64,000 bases of DNA from Hevea brasiliensis (Eukaryota > Streptophyta > Magnoliopsida > Malpighiales > Euphorbiaceae), in NCBI RefSeq assembly GCF_030052815.1, contig NC_079502.1:39635140-39699139 (forward strand), in the 5' to 3' direction. A program made the translations under genes and the position numbers. How positions within the stretch are numbered: the stretch's first letter is position 1; the number at the start of each line of letters is the position of its first letter. The notes below the pieces were generated by a model. That model searched no databases. It worked only from the letters and a program-made list of their open reading frames with translations, and was not told the origin of the DNA. Shown in pieces: positions 49,637 to 62,200 of the stretch.

Positions 49637-50725
49637 TGTCTATGGATTTTGTGTTGGGATTACCTAGGTCTAAACAAGGCCATGATTCAATTTTTGTTGT
49701 TGTTGACAGGTTTTCAAAAATGGCACATTTTATTCCATGCCATAAAACTGATGATGCTACAAATGTTGCAAATTTATTTTTTAGAGATATTGTTAGGTTG
49801 CATGGCATACCTAAGAGTTTAGTTAGTGATAGGGATGTTAAATTCCTTAGTCACTTTTGGAAGGTTTTGTGGGGAAAATTGGGCACCAAGTTGTTATTTT
49901 CCACCACTTGTCACCCACAAACCGATGGTCAAACTGAAGTAGTAAATAGGACACTAACTACTCTTTTGCGTGCTGTGGTTAAGCAAAATTTGAAGTCATG
50001 GGAAGATTGCATTCCACTTGTTGAATTTGCATACAATAGAAATGTGCATTCTTCTACTAACTATTCTCCATTTGAAATTGTGTATGGTTTCAATCCTTCA
50101 ACTCCTTTGGATCTTTTACCTTTGCCTGTGAACGAGCTTGCTAGTTTAGATGGAAAAAGAAAAGCAGAATTGGTGAAGAAAATCCATGAACAAGCCAAGC
50201 TTCAAATTGAAAAGAACAATGAAAAATATGCTAGTCAAGCCAACAAAGGAAGGAAGAAAGTCACATTTCAACCTGGAGATTGGGTATGGGTTCACTTGCG
50301 CAAAGAAAGGTTTCCTCTCAAGGAAATCAAAATTACAACCAAGATGTGATGGACCTTTCCAAGTGCTGACCAAAATTAATGATAACGCTTACAAAATAAA
50401 CCTGCCCGGTGAGTATAATGTCAGTGCCACCTTCAATGTTGCTGATTTATCTCCTTGTGTTGATGCAGAAACAAATTCGAGGACGAATCCTTTTGAAGCG
50501 GAGGGGAATGATGAGAATCAAGCTACATCCACAACAAAGGATTTCATCCAAGGTCCAATTACTAGGGCTAGAGCTAAATCACTTCAGAATTTAATTTGTG
50601 AAATCATAAGGAGCAAGGATTATAAGCTGGAATGGCATGAAGAAAAATGTAAAGGATTAAATTTGGTGAAAATTATGCTTAGAAGTGACCAGGTGTCATA
50701 TGGAGCATTAGATTACATGGAATAA
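49637..50725 (+). pseudogene. CRM integrase core, C-terminal domain and CR motif
   Basis: Continues pol after the solo [18 protein letters not shown] (first catalytic Asp), [14 protein letters not shown] (second), [12 protein letters not shown] (Glu), then [17 protein letters not shown] one-base frameshift follows near 50315-50330, and the frame continues as [45 protein letters not shown]. The last ~72 codons lie within the 3' LTR and include GPITRARAKSLQ, ending at 50725. The DDE triad is complete. The frameshift is not at an obvious CHG site, so it may be real. Confidence 0.92.
50498..50508 (+). promoter_or_regulatory. Polypurine tract of CRM element
   Basis: GCGGAGGGGAA directly before the TG of the 3' LTR; primes plus-strand DNA synthesis in LTR elements. 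It is also translated as part of the pol tail (EAEGN). Confidence 0.85.
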
Positions 50726-51325
50726 CCCGTGGACATGCATGCACCAGATCCAACCCATGTACATGTATCTGCTGGCACCTTTTTCAAGGAATATTCCATC
50801 TGTTATAACCATTTCTCTTTTGGACTTAAATGCCCTTATTTGCTGCTGCATTAAATTTACTTTTTGTAAGGAGTTTTTAGTCTTTTGATAGATTAATTTT
50901 TGTTTGGACTTAAAGCTCCCTACAGCTGTTACAAAAGTAGGGATATTTTGTCTTTAGCTTTGAAGCCAAGAGGCTATAAATACAAGTGTAATGAGAGAGT
51001 GGAGGACACACTTGAATATTAATGAGAGATTGTTTCTGCTCCTCTAGTGAGTAATTGGCTGTTGCCTTTGTTCTTGTGAAGCTCATTAACTTGCTGAGAT
51101 TCTATCTTGCAAGGTTTAATGTGCATAATATTCTTGGTTTATTCATTCTCCATATGAATTAGGTCAAGAATTCCATTTCTGATATTTTCTTTGAATTACA
51201 CAACAATCTGATTGTGCTGGTTCAAAGATTCAAATTCATACATCTTGATTTGGTGCTTTCCATATTGTTCATTTAATTCTTGAATGTGGGTTTTCAAGTT
51301 ACCAATTACTTGAAGGTTCACATCA
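50509..51325 (+). repeat. 3' LTR of CRM element
   Basis: 817 bp, nearly identical to 42777-43594: one T fewer in a T run near 50948 and one C/T difference near 51271. Ends CACATCA, followed by the target duplication GTATT. Confidence 0.96.
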
Positions 51326-51330
51326 GTATT

Positions 51331-53290
51331 CTTTTACCCGTGATTCGTTCTTTGTGTAATTGGCGCTGAAGTCTTAGTTCATTGCACAGTGTTAACCCTG
51401 CAGTGACTACTTCGGATGCTAATTCACCAAAGGTATACTGATTGTATGGCAAGGTATTATCATGTTTATCTCTTATTTGTTTTTTGACTCGTTCAGCAAA
51501 TAACGAGGGCAAACCAGAAAGAAATTTTTCTTTCCAGAAATCATATTGATTGTCTTCCCTGACAAATATAAGGGAAAAGAAGGTATCTTTATACCATTTG
51601 AAATGGGATAGGTCAGGACACCTAAGATTCATTAGTTGTTCCTGGGATCTATCTAAATACATACTCATGGTTCCTACGAAGTGTAATCCTATTGTATACA
51701 ATAAGGTATACACACAGTCTGGGACTTGAGTTTGACCTGTTGGTGATTGTTCTGTTTTAACAGCATCGTAAATTTGTCTTTTTCCTTCCTCAGTTAAGGA
51801 AAAATCCCACCAACCTTTAAGTTGGCCTGTAAATCCACATATAATTGCGTGGACTATTTGCTGCTCACTGTTTCCTCTTGATTTAGCAGCAAACGCATAC
51901 ATGGTCATGAAATGGATAGTATTTTTAATCTGATATTCAGATAATCCATCTATGTTCCATTCTACAATTGAAGTTCCATCAAATTGTACGTAGTTATAAC
52001 TAGTATCTTCAAATTGTAGATTGATTGGTGAAGGCCTAGGATAATAAGGCTTCATTTCGACTGTTGCCCTAGGTTTAGGGTATACTAGTCTATTAACTTC
52101 TAGAGGTTGAGGTTCAGGTTCTTTAAACATGACTTCTAGAGAGTTAATCCATTCTTCTGTATTAGAAGAATTTTCAGATTCAGAAGGCTCTGTTTCTTCT
52201 AGCTCTTGTTTTACAGGAGCTATGTTCAGATTTTTTAATCTGTTTTCCAGTTCTTCTTGAATACTTAAAGATTTTGTTAATGGTGCTATGGTTTTCTTTT
52301 TAGAATCCTTAGCTTCCAATCCTAATTCTGCTAACCTTTTAGTTAGTTCATCAACTATTTCTGAGTTCCCTCCTAGCTTAATAGGGGTCTTGTCTGATTC
52401 AACAGGTTTAAATAAAACCTTTTTCTCTAAACTTGATTTAGAGGTTTCTCCTTTTTCTGGTCTGTATTCTTTTGATTTAAAGGTCTGGAGTTGTGTTTCT
52501 ACTCTGGTTAATTGTTGACCTAAGGTATATAAGCTAAGGTTGGCATAATTACCCTGCTTATCTGATTTTGAGAATGGAGAACACTCAAATTCCTGATTTT
52601 CTGATACCTTATAAGATATCTCTGTTAATGGTGGATGGACGCCTCTCAAGGTTTTACCTTTGGGAGTTATGAAATTCCTGTAGGCAGATTCTAGGGTGAC
52701 TAGGAACTGCTGATCTTCAAAGTCTGGGAAAGACTTTCTTTGAATTTCTAACCTGAATTTCATAAAGTCTTGGAAATTTTTATTTCCACCTCTATCTTGA
52801 TACCAACTATATTCTTTTAAGAATTGTTTTTGTTGGTCTAGTTTGAAAGTCATTTGAAACCATTTTTCAAATGGGCTTTCTTCTGTTGTTAGGGCCATAA
52901 TCCTTTTAGGTTGCTGGGTCCTAACGCTTTCCTTCTCATAACCCATATCTGAGGGTGTTGGGCTTTCTGGCCTTTTAAGGATTACTGTTTCTTTTGGGCT
53001 TGAAGTTGTGGTCCCTAAGTCCATAGCATGGGAACAGGTTAATTTACCTGATAGCTGGATTTTAGAAGAAGCAATTCCTCCTAAAAAGGAAGAATCTGAA
53101 GATGTGGAATCCATTATTGAAACAAACAATGGAACCGTAGCAATATCTTTTGCTAGGACTAGGTCCAGAAACTCATTCTCAGGAAGATCTGTAGTTTCAG
53201 AACCTATCAGACCTAGGACCTCCTTATCAGGAATAGACCTAGATAGATTCAGCTCTATTGGAATCCATAGAACTGAAGAACAAATAGCTC
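51331..53290 (-). pseudogene. Viral polyprotein, 5' part: capsid region
   Basis: The frame is open from the viral edge (53288) to the CRM junction, about 650 codons; the first Met is near 53108 (MDSTSSDSSFLGG) and upstream codons are also open, so the true start was lost. After a Ser/Thr- and Glu-rich region come residues typical of caulimovirid capsids: GQLKGWWDFSL, CPDLSHFKWYKDTFFSL and FWKEKFLSGLPSLFAERV, followed by a basic end. A movement protein normally precedes the capsid; only its end could be present here and I see no clear motif. The frame continues in phase on the far side of the CRM element when the target duplication is counted once. Confidence 0.82.
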
Positions 53291-56200
53291 AGAGTTAGTG
53301 TCACCTCTGCAGAGTATTTTTGGTAGGGCCCATGGTTACCAGTTGTATATTCATTTTTGTTCATTGTATATAAGGAAGATTGTAATCATATTTTGAGCTT
53401 GTATAATAAATTATAAATTATGTACATGAATTTTTTTAATGAAATGAAATATTTGTATTTTACAAGAAATGTTATATGAGTGATTGATGATATGAAATGG
53501 ATATGTACTTGAGATATTGAAATATTGATATGAGATGTTTTAAAACAGGAAATTATTTTTAATAGGTAAATAGTGAAATACCCCAAATGCTAATAAAACA
53601 GGAGAGACTCCGTCTGTTTCCCCATTTGAAAAAAAAAAAAAGAACACAAGATTAATAATGGATAAGATAAGATAAGATGATAAGGTGCTCCGGTACAGAA
53701 TGTGGCACACTTTGCTCAGCTATGCTATAGATCGGGTAAGGGGTGTTACAAAGCCCCAGCCAGAGCATATGCAATAAAATCTAAAGAGGATAAAGATGCT
53801 CCTGATTGATAGGTGGTAAATTTCTATTATTTGATGCTAATTTGTATGCATTGATTGATCAGTATATCAATTAGGGACCACAGATTGCACATCGCTTATA
53901 TGAATGATCATTGGTAGATAATATATGTCTGATATGATTATTTTTATGGCTTTATGCCTTACATGATATGATTACTGACTTTTATGTCTGACATAATTTT
54001 TGGCTTTATGCCTGTCCGTTGGCCTTGTGCCTAACATAACATGATTTATACTTGGTAGACACACAAGGTGTCTAACTAGTACACTCCCGTGTATTCAGTC
54101 TTAATAATCAGTTATAGGTTACTTGGGCACTAATATGATTTTATAAGCTTTAATTTTAAACAATTACATTATAAAAATCCCAAACACATAATATGCTTCT
54201 CTGAGCAACAAAATATGCCAAGACTCAAAAGTATAAAAGTACATTATTTTATGGTTCTCCATCCATGAAACATGAATTGCTCTTTATTTAGCTTAATAAA
54301 TGAATGGAGATAAATTATTATTTAGCCCAAAAAGATTTAATATGAGATAATTGAATGGAGAAAACCCCAAAAAGCTAAATTACTCCTAAAGCACCATAAA
54401 ATAAAAGTAGCTTAAAATTTATAAAAATGCATTTATTTATGACGTTTCATATCTAAAACATGTATTTCTATTTATTTATCTCATTTTATTTTATTAAATG
54501 CACAACTAAGCAATATGCTTAGCGCAATGGATTTTTTCGCGTAGGCATTGAAGATACAGCCCAGAGATAGAGGACTCAGAATCGGACTACAAATCTGCAC
54601 TAGAGTTAGTGTCACCTCTGAAGAGTATTTTTGGTAGGGCACATGGTTACCAGTTTTATATTCATTTTTGTTCATTGTATATAAGTAAGATTGTAATCAT
54701 ATTTTGAGCTTGTATAATAAATTATAAATTATGTACATGAATTTTTAATGAAATGAAATATTTGTATTTTACAAGAAATGTTATATGAGTGATTGATGAT
54801 ATGAAATGGATATGTACTTGAGATATTGAAATATTGATATGAGATGTTTTAAAACAGGAAATTATTTTTAATAGGTAAATAGTGAAATACCCCAAATGCT
54901 AATAAAACAGGAGAGACTCAAACTGTTTCACCATTTGAAAAAAAATAATAACACAATATTAATAATGGATAAGATATGATAAGATGATATGGTGCTCCGG
55001 TACAGATTGTGGCACACTTTGCTCATCTATGCTATAGATCGGGTAAGGGGTGTTACAAAGCCCACCAGAGCATATGCAATAAAATCTAAAGAGGATAAAG
55101 ATGCTCTGATTGATAGGTGGTAAATTTCTATTATTTGATGCTAATTTGTATGCATTGATTGATCTGTATATCAATTAGGGACCACAGATTGCAATCGCTT
55201 ATATGAATGATCATTGGTAGATAATATATGTCCGATATTATTATTCTTATGGCTTTATGCCTTACATGATATGATTAATGACTTTTATGTCGACATAATT
55301 TTTGGCTTTATGCTGTCCGTTGGCCTTGTGCCTAACATAACATGATTTATACTTGGTAGACACACAAGGTGTCTAACTAGTATACTCCGTGTATTCAGTC
55401 TTAATAATCGATTATAGGTTACTTGGGCACTAATATGATTTTATAAGCTTTAATTTTAAACAATTACATTATAAAAATCCCAAACACATAATATGCTTCT
55501 CTGAGCAACAAAATATGCCAAGACTCAAAAGTATAAAAGTACATTATTTTATGGTTCTCCATCCATGAAACATGAATTGCTCTTTATTTAGCTTAATAAA
55601 TGAATGGAGATAAATTATTATTTAGCCCAAAAGATTTAATATGAGATAATTGAATGGAGAAAACCCCAAAAGCTAAATTACTCCTAAAGCACCATAAAAT
55701 AAAAGTAGCTTAAAATTTATAAAAATGCATTTATTTATGACGTTTCATATCTAAAACATGTATTTCTATTTATTTATCTCATTTTATTTTATTAAATGCA
55801 CAACTAAGCAATATGCTTAGCGCAATGGATTTTTTCTCGCGTAGGCATTGAAGATACAGACCAAGAGATAGAGGACTCGAATTGGACTACAAATCTGCAC
55901 TAGAGTTAGTGTCACCTCTGCAGAGTATTTTTGGTAGGGCCCATGGTTACCAGTTGTATATTCATTTTTGTTCATTGTATATAAGGAAGATTGTAATCAT
56001 ATTTTGAGCTTGTATAATAAATTATAAATTATGTACATGAATTTTTTTAATGAAATGAAATATTTGTATTTTACAAGAAATGTTATATGAGTGATTGATG
56101 ATATGAAATGGATATGTACTTGAGATATTGAAATATTGATATGAGATGTTTTAAAACAGGAAATTATTTTTAATAGGTAAATAGTGAAATACCCCAAATG

Positions 56201-59200
56201 CTAATAAAACAGGAGAGACTCATTCTGTTTCACCATTTGAAAAAAAAAAAAAGAACAAAAGATTAAAAATGGATAATATAATATAAGATGATAAGGTGCT
56301 CCGGTACAGAATGTGGCACACTTTGCTCAGCTATGCTATAGATCGGGTAAGGGGTGTTACAAAGCCCCAGCCAGAGCATATGCAATAAAATCTAAAGAGG
56401 ATAAAGATGCTCCTGATTGATAGGTGGTAAATTTCTATTATTTGATGCTAATTTGTATGCATTGATTGATCTGTATATCAATTAGGGACCACAGATTGCA
56501 ATACTGCTTATATGAATGATCATTGGTAGATAATATATGTCTGATATTATTATTCTTATGGCTTTATGCCTTACATGATATGATTACTGACTTTTATGTC
56601 TGACATAATTTTTGGCTTTATGCTGTCCGTTGGCCTTGTGCCTAACATAACATGATTTATACTTGGTAGACACACAAGGTGTCTAACTAGTATACTCAGT
56701 ATTCAGTCTTAATAATCAGTTATAGGTTACTTGGGCACTAATATGATTTTATAAGCTTTAATTTTAAACAATTACATTATAAAAATCCCAAACACATAAT
56801 ATGCTTCTACAGAGCAACAAAATATGCCAAGACTCAAAAGTATAAAAGTACATTATTTTATGGTTCTCCATCCATGAAACATGAATTGCTCTTTATTTAG
56901 CTTAATAAATGAATGGAGATAAATTATTATTTAGCCCAAAAAGATTTAATATGAGATAATTGAATGGAGAAAACCCCAAAAAGCTAAATTACTCCTAAAG
57001 CACCATAAAATAAAAGTAGCTTAAAATTTATAAAAATGCATTTATTTATGACGTTTCATATCTAAAACATGTATTTCTATTTATTTATCTCATTTTATTT
57101 TATTAAATGCACAACTAAGCAATATGCTTAGCGCAATGGATTTTTTTCTCGCGTAGGCATTGAAGATACAGCCCAGTAGATAGAGGACTCAGAATTGGAC
57201 TACAAATGCACTAGAGTTAGTGTCACCTCTGCAGAGTATTTTTGGTAGGGCCCATGGTTACCAGTTGTATATTCATTTTTGTTCATTGTATATAAGGAAG
57301 ATTGTAATCATATTTTGAGCTTGTATAATAAATTATAAATTATGTACATGAATTTTTTTAATGAAATGAAATATTTGTATTTTACAAGAAATGTTATATG
57401 AGTGATTGATGATATGAAATGGATATGTACTTGAGATATTGAAATATTGATATGAGATGTTTTAAAACAGGAAATTATTTTTAATAGGTAAATAGTGAAA
57501 TACCCCAAATGCTAATAAAACAGGAGAGACTCCGTCTGTTTCCCCATTTGAAAAAAAAAAAAAGAACACAAGATTAATAATGGATAAGATAAGATAAGAT
57601 GATAAGGTGCTCCATGCATGAATGTGGCACACTTTGCTCACTATGCTATAGATCGGGTAAGGGGTGTTACAAAGCCCAACAGAGCATATGCAATAAAATC
57701 TAAAGAGGATAAAGATGCTCTGATTGATAGGTGGTAAATTTCTATTATTTGATGCTAATTTGTATGCATTGATTTATCGTTATATCAATTAGGTACCTCT
57801 GTTTGAAATACTGCTTATATGAATGATCATTGGTAGATAATATATGTCTGATATTATTATTCTTATGGCTTTATGCCTTACATGATATGATTACTGACTT
57901 TTATGTCTGACATAATTTTTGGCTTTATGCCTGTCCGTTGGCCTTGTGCCTAACATAACATGATTTATACTTGGTAGACACACAAGGTGTCTAACTAGTA
58001 TACTCCCGTGTATTCAGTCTTAATAATCAGTTATAGGTTACTTGGGCACTAATATGATTTTATAAGCTTTAATTTTAAACAATTACATTATAAAAATCCC
58101 AAACACATAATATGCTTCTACAGAGCAACAAAATATGCCAAGACTCAAAAGTATAAAAGTACATTATTTTATGGTTCTCCATCCATGAAACATGAATTGC
58201 TCTTTATTTAGCTTAATAAATGAATGGAGATAAATTATTATTTAGCCCAAAAAGATTTAATATGAGATAATTGAATGGAGAAAACCCCAAAAAGCTAAAT
58301 TACTCCTAAAGCACCATAAAATAAAAGTAGCTTAAAATTTATAAAAATGCATTTATTTATGACGTTTCATATCTAAAACATGTATTTCTATTTATTTATC
58401 TCATTTTATTTTATTAAATGCACAACTAAGCAATATGCTTAGCGCAATGGATTTTTTTCTCGCGTAGGCATTGAAGATACAGCCCAGTAGATAGAGGACT
58501 CAGAATTGGACTACAAATCTGCACTAGAGTTAGTGTCACCTCTGCAGAGTATTTTTGGTAGGGCCCATGGTTACCAGTTGTATATTCATTTTTGTTCATT
58601 GTATATAAGGAAGATTGTAATCATATTTTGAGCTTGTATAATAAATTATAAATTATGTACATGAATTTTTTTAATGAAATGAAATATTTGTATTTTACAA
58701 GAAATGTTATATGAGTGATTGATGATATGAAATGGATATGTACTTGAGATATTGAAATATTGATATGAGATGTTTTAAAACAGGAAATTATTTTTAATAG
58801 GTAAATAGTGAAATACCCCAAATGCTAATAAAACAGGAGAGACTCCGTCTGTTTCCCCATTTGAAAAAAAAAAAAAGAACACAAGATTAATAATGGATAA
58901 GATAAGATAAGATGATAAGGTGCTCCGGTACAGAATGTGGCACACTTTGCTCAGCTATGCTATAGATCGGGTAAGGGGTGTTACAAAGCCCCAGCCAGAG
59001 CATATGCAATAAAATCTAAAGAGGATAAAGATGCTCCTGATTGATAGGTGGTAAATTTCTATTATTTGATGCTAATTTGTATGCATTGATTGATCTGTAT
59101 ATCAATTAGGGACCACAGATTGCAATACTGCTTATATGAATGATCATTGGTAGATAATATATGTCTGATATTATTATTCTTATGGCTTTATGCCTTACAT

Positions 59201-62200
59201 GATATGATTACTGACTTTTATGTCTGACATAATTTTTGGCTTTATGCCTGTCCGTTGGCCTTGTGCCTAACATAACATGATTTATACTTGGTAGACACAC
59301 AAGGTGTCTAACTAGTATACTCCCGTGTATTCAGTCTTAATAATCAGTTATAGGTTACTTGGGCACTAATATGATTTTATAAGCTTTAATTTTAAACAAT
59401 TACATTATAAAAATCCCAAACACATAATATGCTTCTACAGAGCAACAAAATATGCCAAGACTCAAAAGTATAAAAGTACATTATTTTATGGTTCTCCATC
59501 CATGAAACATGAATTGCTCTTTATTTAGCTTAATAAATGAATGGAGATAAATTATTATTTAGCCCAAAAAGATTTAATATGAGATAATTGAATGGAGAAA
59601 ACCCCAAAAAGCTAAATTACTCCTAAAGCACCATAAAATAAAAGTAGCTTAAAATTTATAAAAATGCATTTATTTATGACGTTTCATATCTAAAACATGT
59701 ATTTCTATTTATTTATCTCATTTTATTTTATTAAATGCACAACTAAGCAATATGCTTAGCGCAATGGATTTTTTCTCGCGTAGGCATTGAAGATACAGCC
59801 AGTAGATAGAGGACTCAGAATTGGACTACAAATCTGCACTAGAGTTAGTGTCACCTCTGCAGAGTATTTTTGGTAGGGCCCATGGTTACCAGTTGTATAT
59901 TCATTTTTGTTCATTGTATATAAGGAAGATTGTAATCATATTTTGAGCTTGTATAATAAATTATAAATTATGTACATGAATTTTTTTAATGAAATGAAAT
60001 ATTTGTATTTTACAAGAAATGTTATATGAGTGATTGATGATATGAAATGGATATGTACTTGAGATATTGAAATATTGATATGAGATGTTTTAAAACAGAA
60101 ATTATTTTTAATAGGTAAATAGTGAAATACCCCAAATGCTAATAAAACAGGAGAGACTCCGTCTGTTTCCCCATTTGAAAAAAAAAAAAAGAACACAAGA
60201 TTAATAATGGATAAGATAAGATAAGATGATAAGGTGCTCCGGTACAGAATGTGGCACACTTTGCTCACCTATGCTATAGATCGGGTAAGGGTGTTACAAA
60301 GCCCAGCCAGAGCATATGCAATAAAATCTAAAGAGGATAAAGATGCTCCTGATTGATAGGTGGTAAATTTCTATTATTTGATGCTAATTTGTATGCATTG
60401 ATTGATCTGTATATCAATTAGGGACCACAGATTGCAATACTGCTTATATGAATGATCATTGGTAGATAATATATGTCTGATATTATTATTCTTATGGCTT
60501 TATGCCTTACATGATATGATTACTGACTTTTATGTCTGACATAATTTTTGGCTTTATGCTGTCCGTTGGCCTTGTGCCTAACATAACATGATTTATACTT
60601 GGTAGACACACAAGGTGTCTAACTAGTATACTCCTGTATTCAGTCTTAATAATCGCTTATAGGTTACTTGGGCACTAATATGATTTTATAAGCTTTAATT
60701 TTAAACAATTACATTATAAAAATCCCAAACACATAATATGCTTCTCTGAGCAACAAAATATGCCAAGACTCAAAAGTATAAAAGTACATTATTTTATGGT
60801 TCTCCATCCATGAAACATGAATTGCTCTTTATTTAGCTTAATAAATGAATGGAGATAAATTATTATTTAGCCCAAAAAGATTTAATATGAGATAATTGAA
60901 TGGAGAAAACCCCAAAAAGCTAAATTACTCCTAAAGCACCATAAAATAAAAGTAGCTTAAAATTTATAAAAATGCATTTATTTATGACGTTTCATATCTA
61001 AAACATGTATTTCTATTTATTTATCTCATTTTATTTTATTAAATGCACAACTAAGCAATATGCTTAGCGCAATGGATTTTTTTCTCGCGTAGGCATTGAA
61101 GATACAGCCCAGTAGATAGAGGACTCAGAATTGGACTACAAATCTGCACTAGAGTTAGTGTCACCTCTGCAGAGTATTTTTGGTAGGGCCCATGGTTACC
61201 AGTTGTATATTCATTTTTGTTCATTGTATATAAGGAAGATTGTAATCATATTTTGAGCTTGTATAATAAATTATAAATTATGTACATGAATTTTTAATGA
61301 AATGAAATATTTGTATTTTACAAGAAATGTTATATGAGTGATTGATGATATGAAATGGATATGTACTTGAGATATTGAAATATTGATATGAGATGTTTTA
61401 AAACAGGAAATTATTTTTAATAGGTAAATAGTGAAATACCCCAAATGCTAATAAAACAGGAGAGACTCCGTCTGTTTCCCCATTTGAAAAAAAAAAAAAG
61501 AACACAAGATTAATAATGGATAAGATAAGATAAGATGATAAGGTGCTCCGGTACAGAATGTGGCACACTTTGCTCAGCTATGCTATAGATCGGGTAAGGG
61601 GTGTTACAAAGCCCAGCAGAGCATATGCAATAAAATCTAAAGAGGATAAAGATGCTACTGATTGATAGGTGGTAAATTTCTATTATTTGATGCTAATTTG
61701 TATGCATTGATTGATCTGTATATCAATTAGGGACCACAGATTGCAATACTGCTTATATGAATGATCATTGGTAGATAATATATGTCTGATATTATTATTC
61801 TTATGGCTTTATGCCTTACATGATATGATTACTGACTTTTATGTCTGACATAATTTTTGGCTTTATGCCTGTCCGTTGGCCTTGTGCCTAACATAACATG
61901 ATTTATACTTGGTAGACACACAAGGTGTCTAACTAGTATACTCCCGTGTATTCAGTCTTAATAATCAGTTATAGGTTACTTGGGCACTAATATGATTTTA
62001 TAAGCTTTAATTTTAAACAATTACATTATAAAAATCCCAAACACATAATATGCTTCTACAGAGCAACAAAATATGCCAAGACTCAAAAGTATAAAAGTAC
62101 ATTATTTTATGGTTCTCCATCCATGAAACATGAATTGCTCTTTATTTAGCTTAATAAATGAATGGAGATAAATTATTATTTAGCCCAAAAAGATTTAATA

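Larger units (their letters stand above)
42777..51325 (+). mobile_element. Full-length CRM-type Ty3/gypsy element, very recent
   Basis: 8,549 bp with LTRs 42777-43594 and 50509-51325, primer-binding site, long leader, gag-pol, and polypurine tract. Target duplications are perfect: GTATT at 42772-42776 and 51326-51330. I count about two differences between the LTRs (one T-run length, one substitution), so the insertion is young. It lies inside the viral polyprotein frame. The integrase region is interrupted by a solo LTR and there is one frameshift after it, so the copy could not have supplied its own integrase in this form. Confidence 0.96.
37645..53290 (-). mobile_element. Endogenous caulimovirid (pararetrovirus) copy, split by a CRM element
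   Basis: The viral segments are 37645-42776 and 51331-53290 (51326-51330 is the target duplication), together about 7.09 kb, close to a whole caulimovirid genome. Sense order on the minus strand: C-terminal part of the region upstream of capsid, capsid, zinc knuckle, protease, RT, RNase H, a second overlapping frame, promoter, leader with small frames. No integrase and no LTRs, as expected. The ends break a tandem monomer: it matches to 37644 and resumes at 53291 with 20 bp lost and no duplication, which suggests end-joining. One polyprotein plus a second downstream frame resembles florendovirus or petuvirus layout, but the genus is not settled. Confidence 0.88.
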
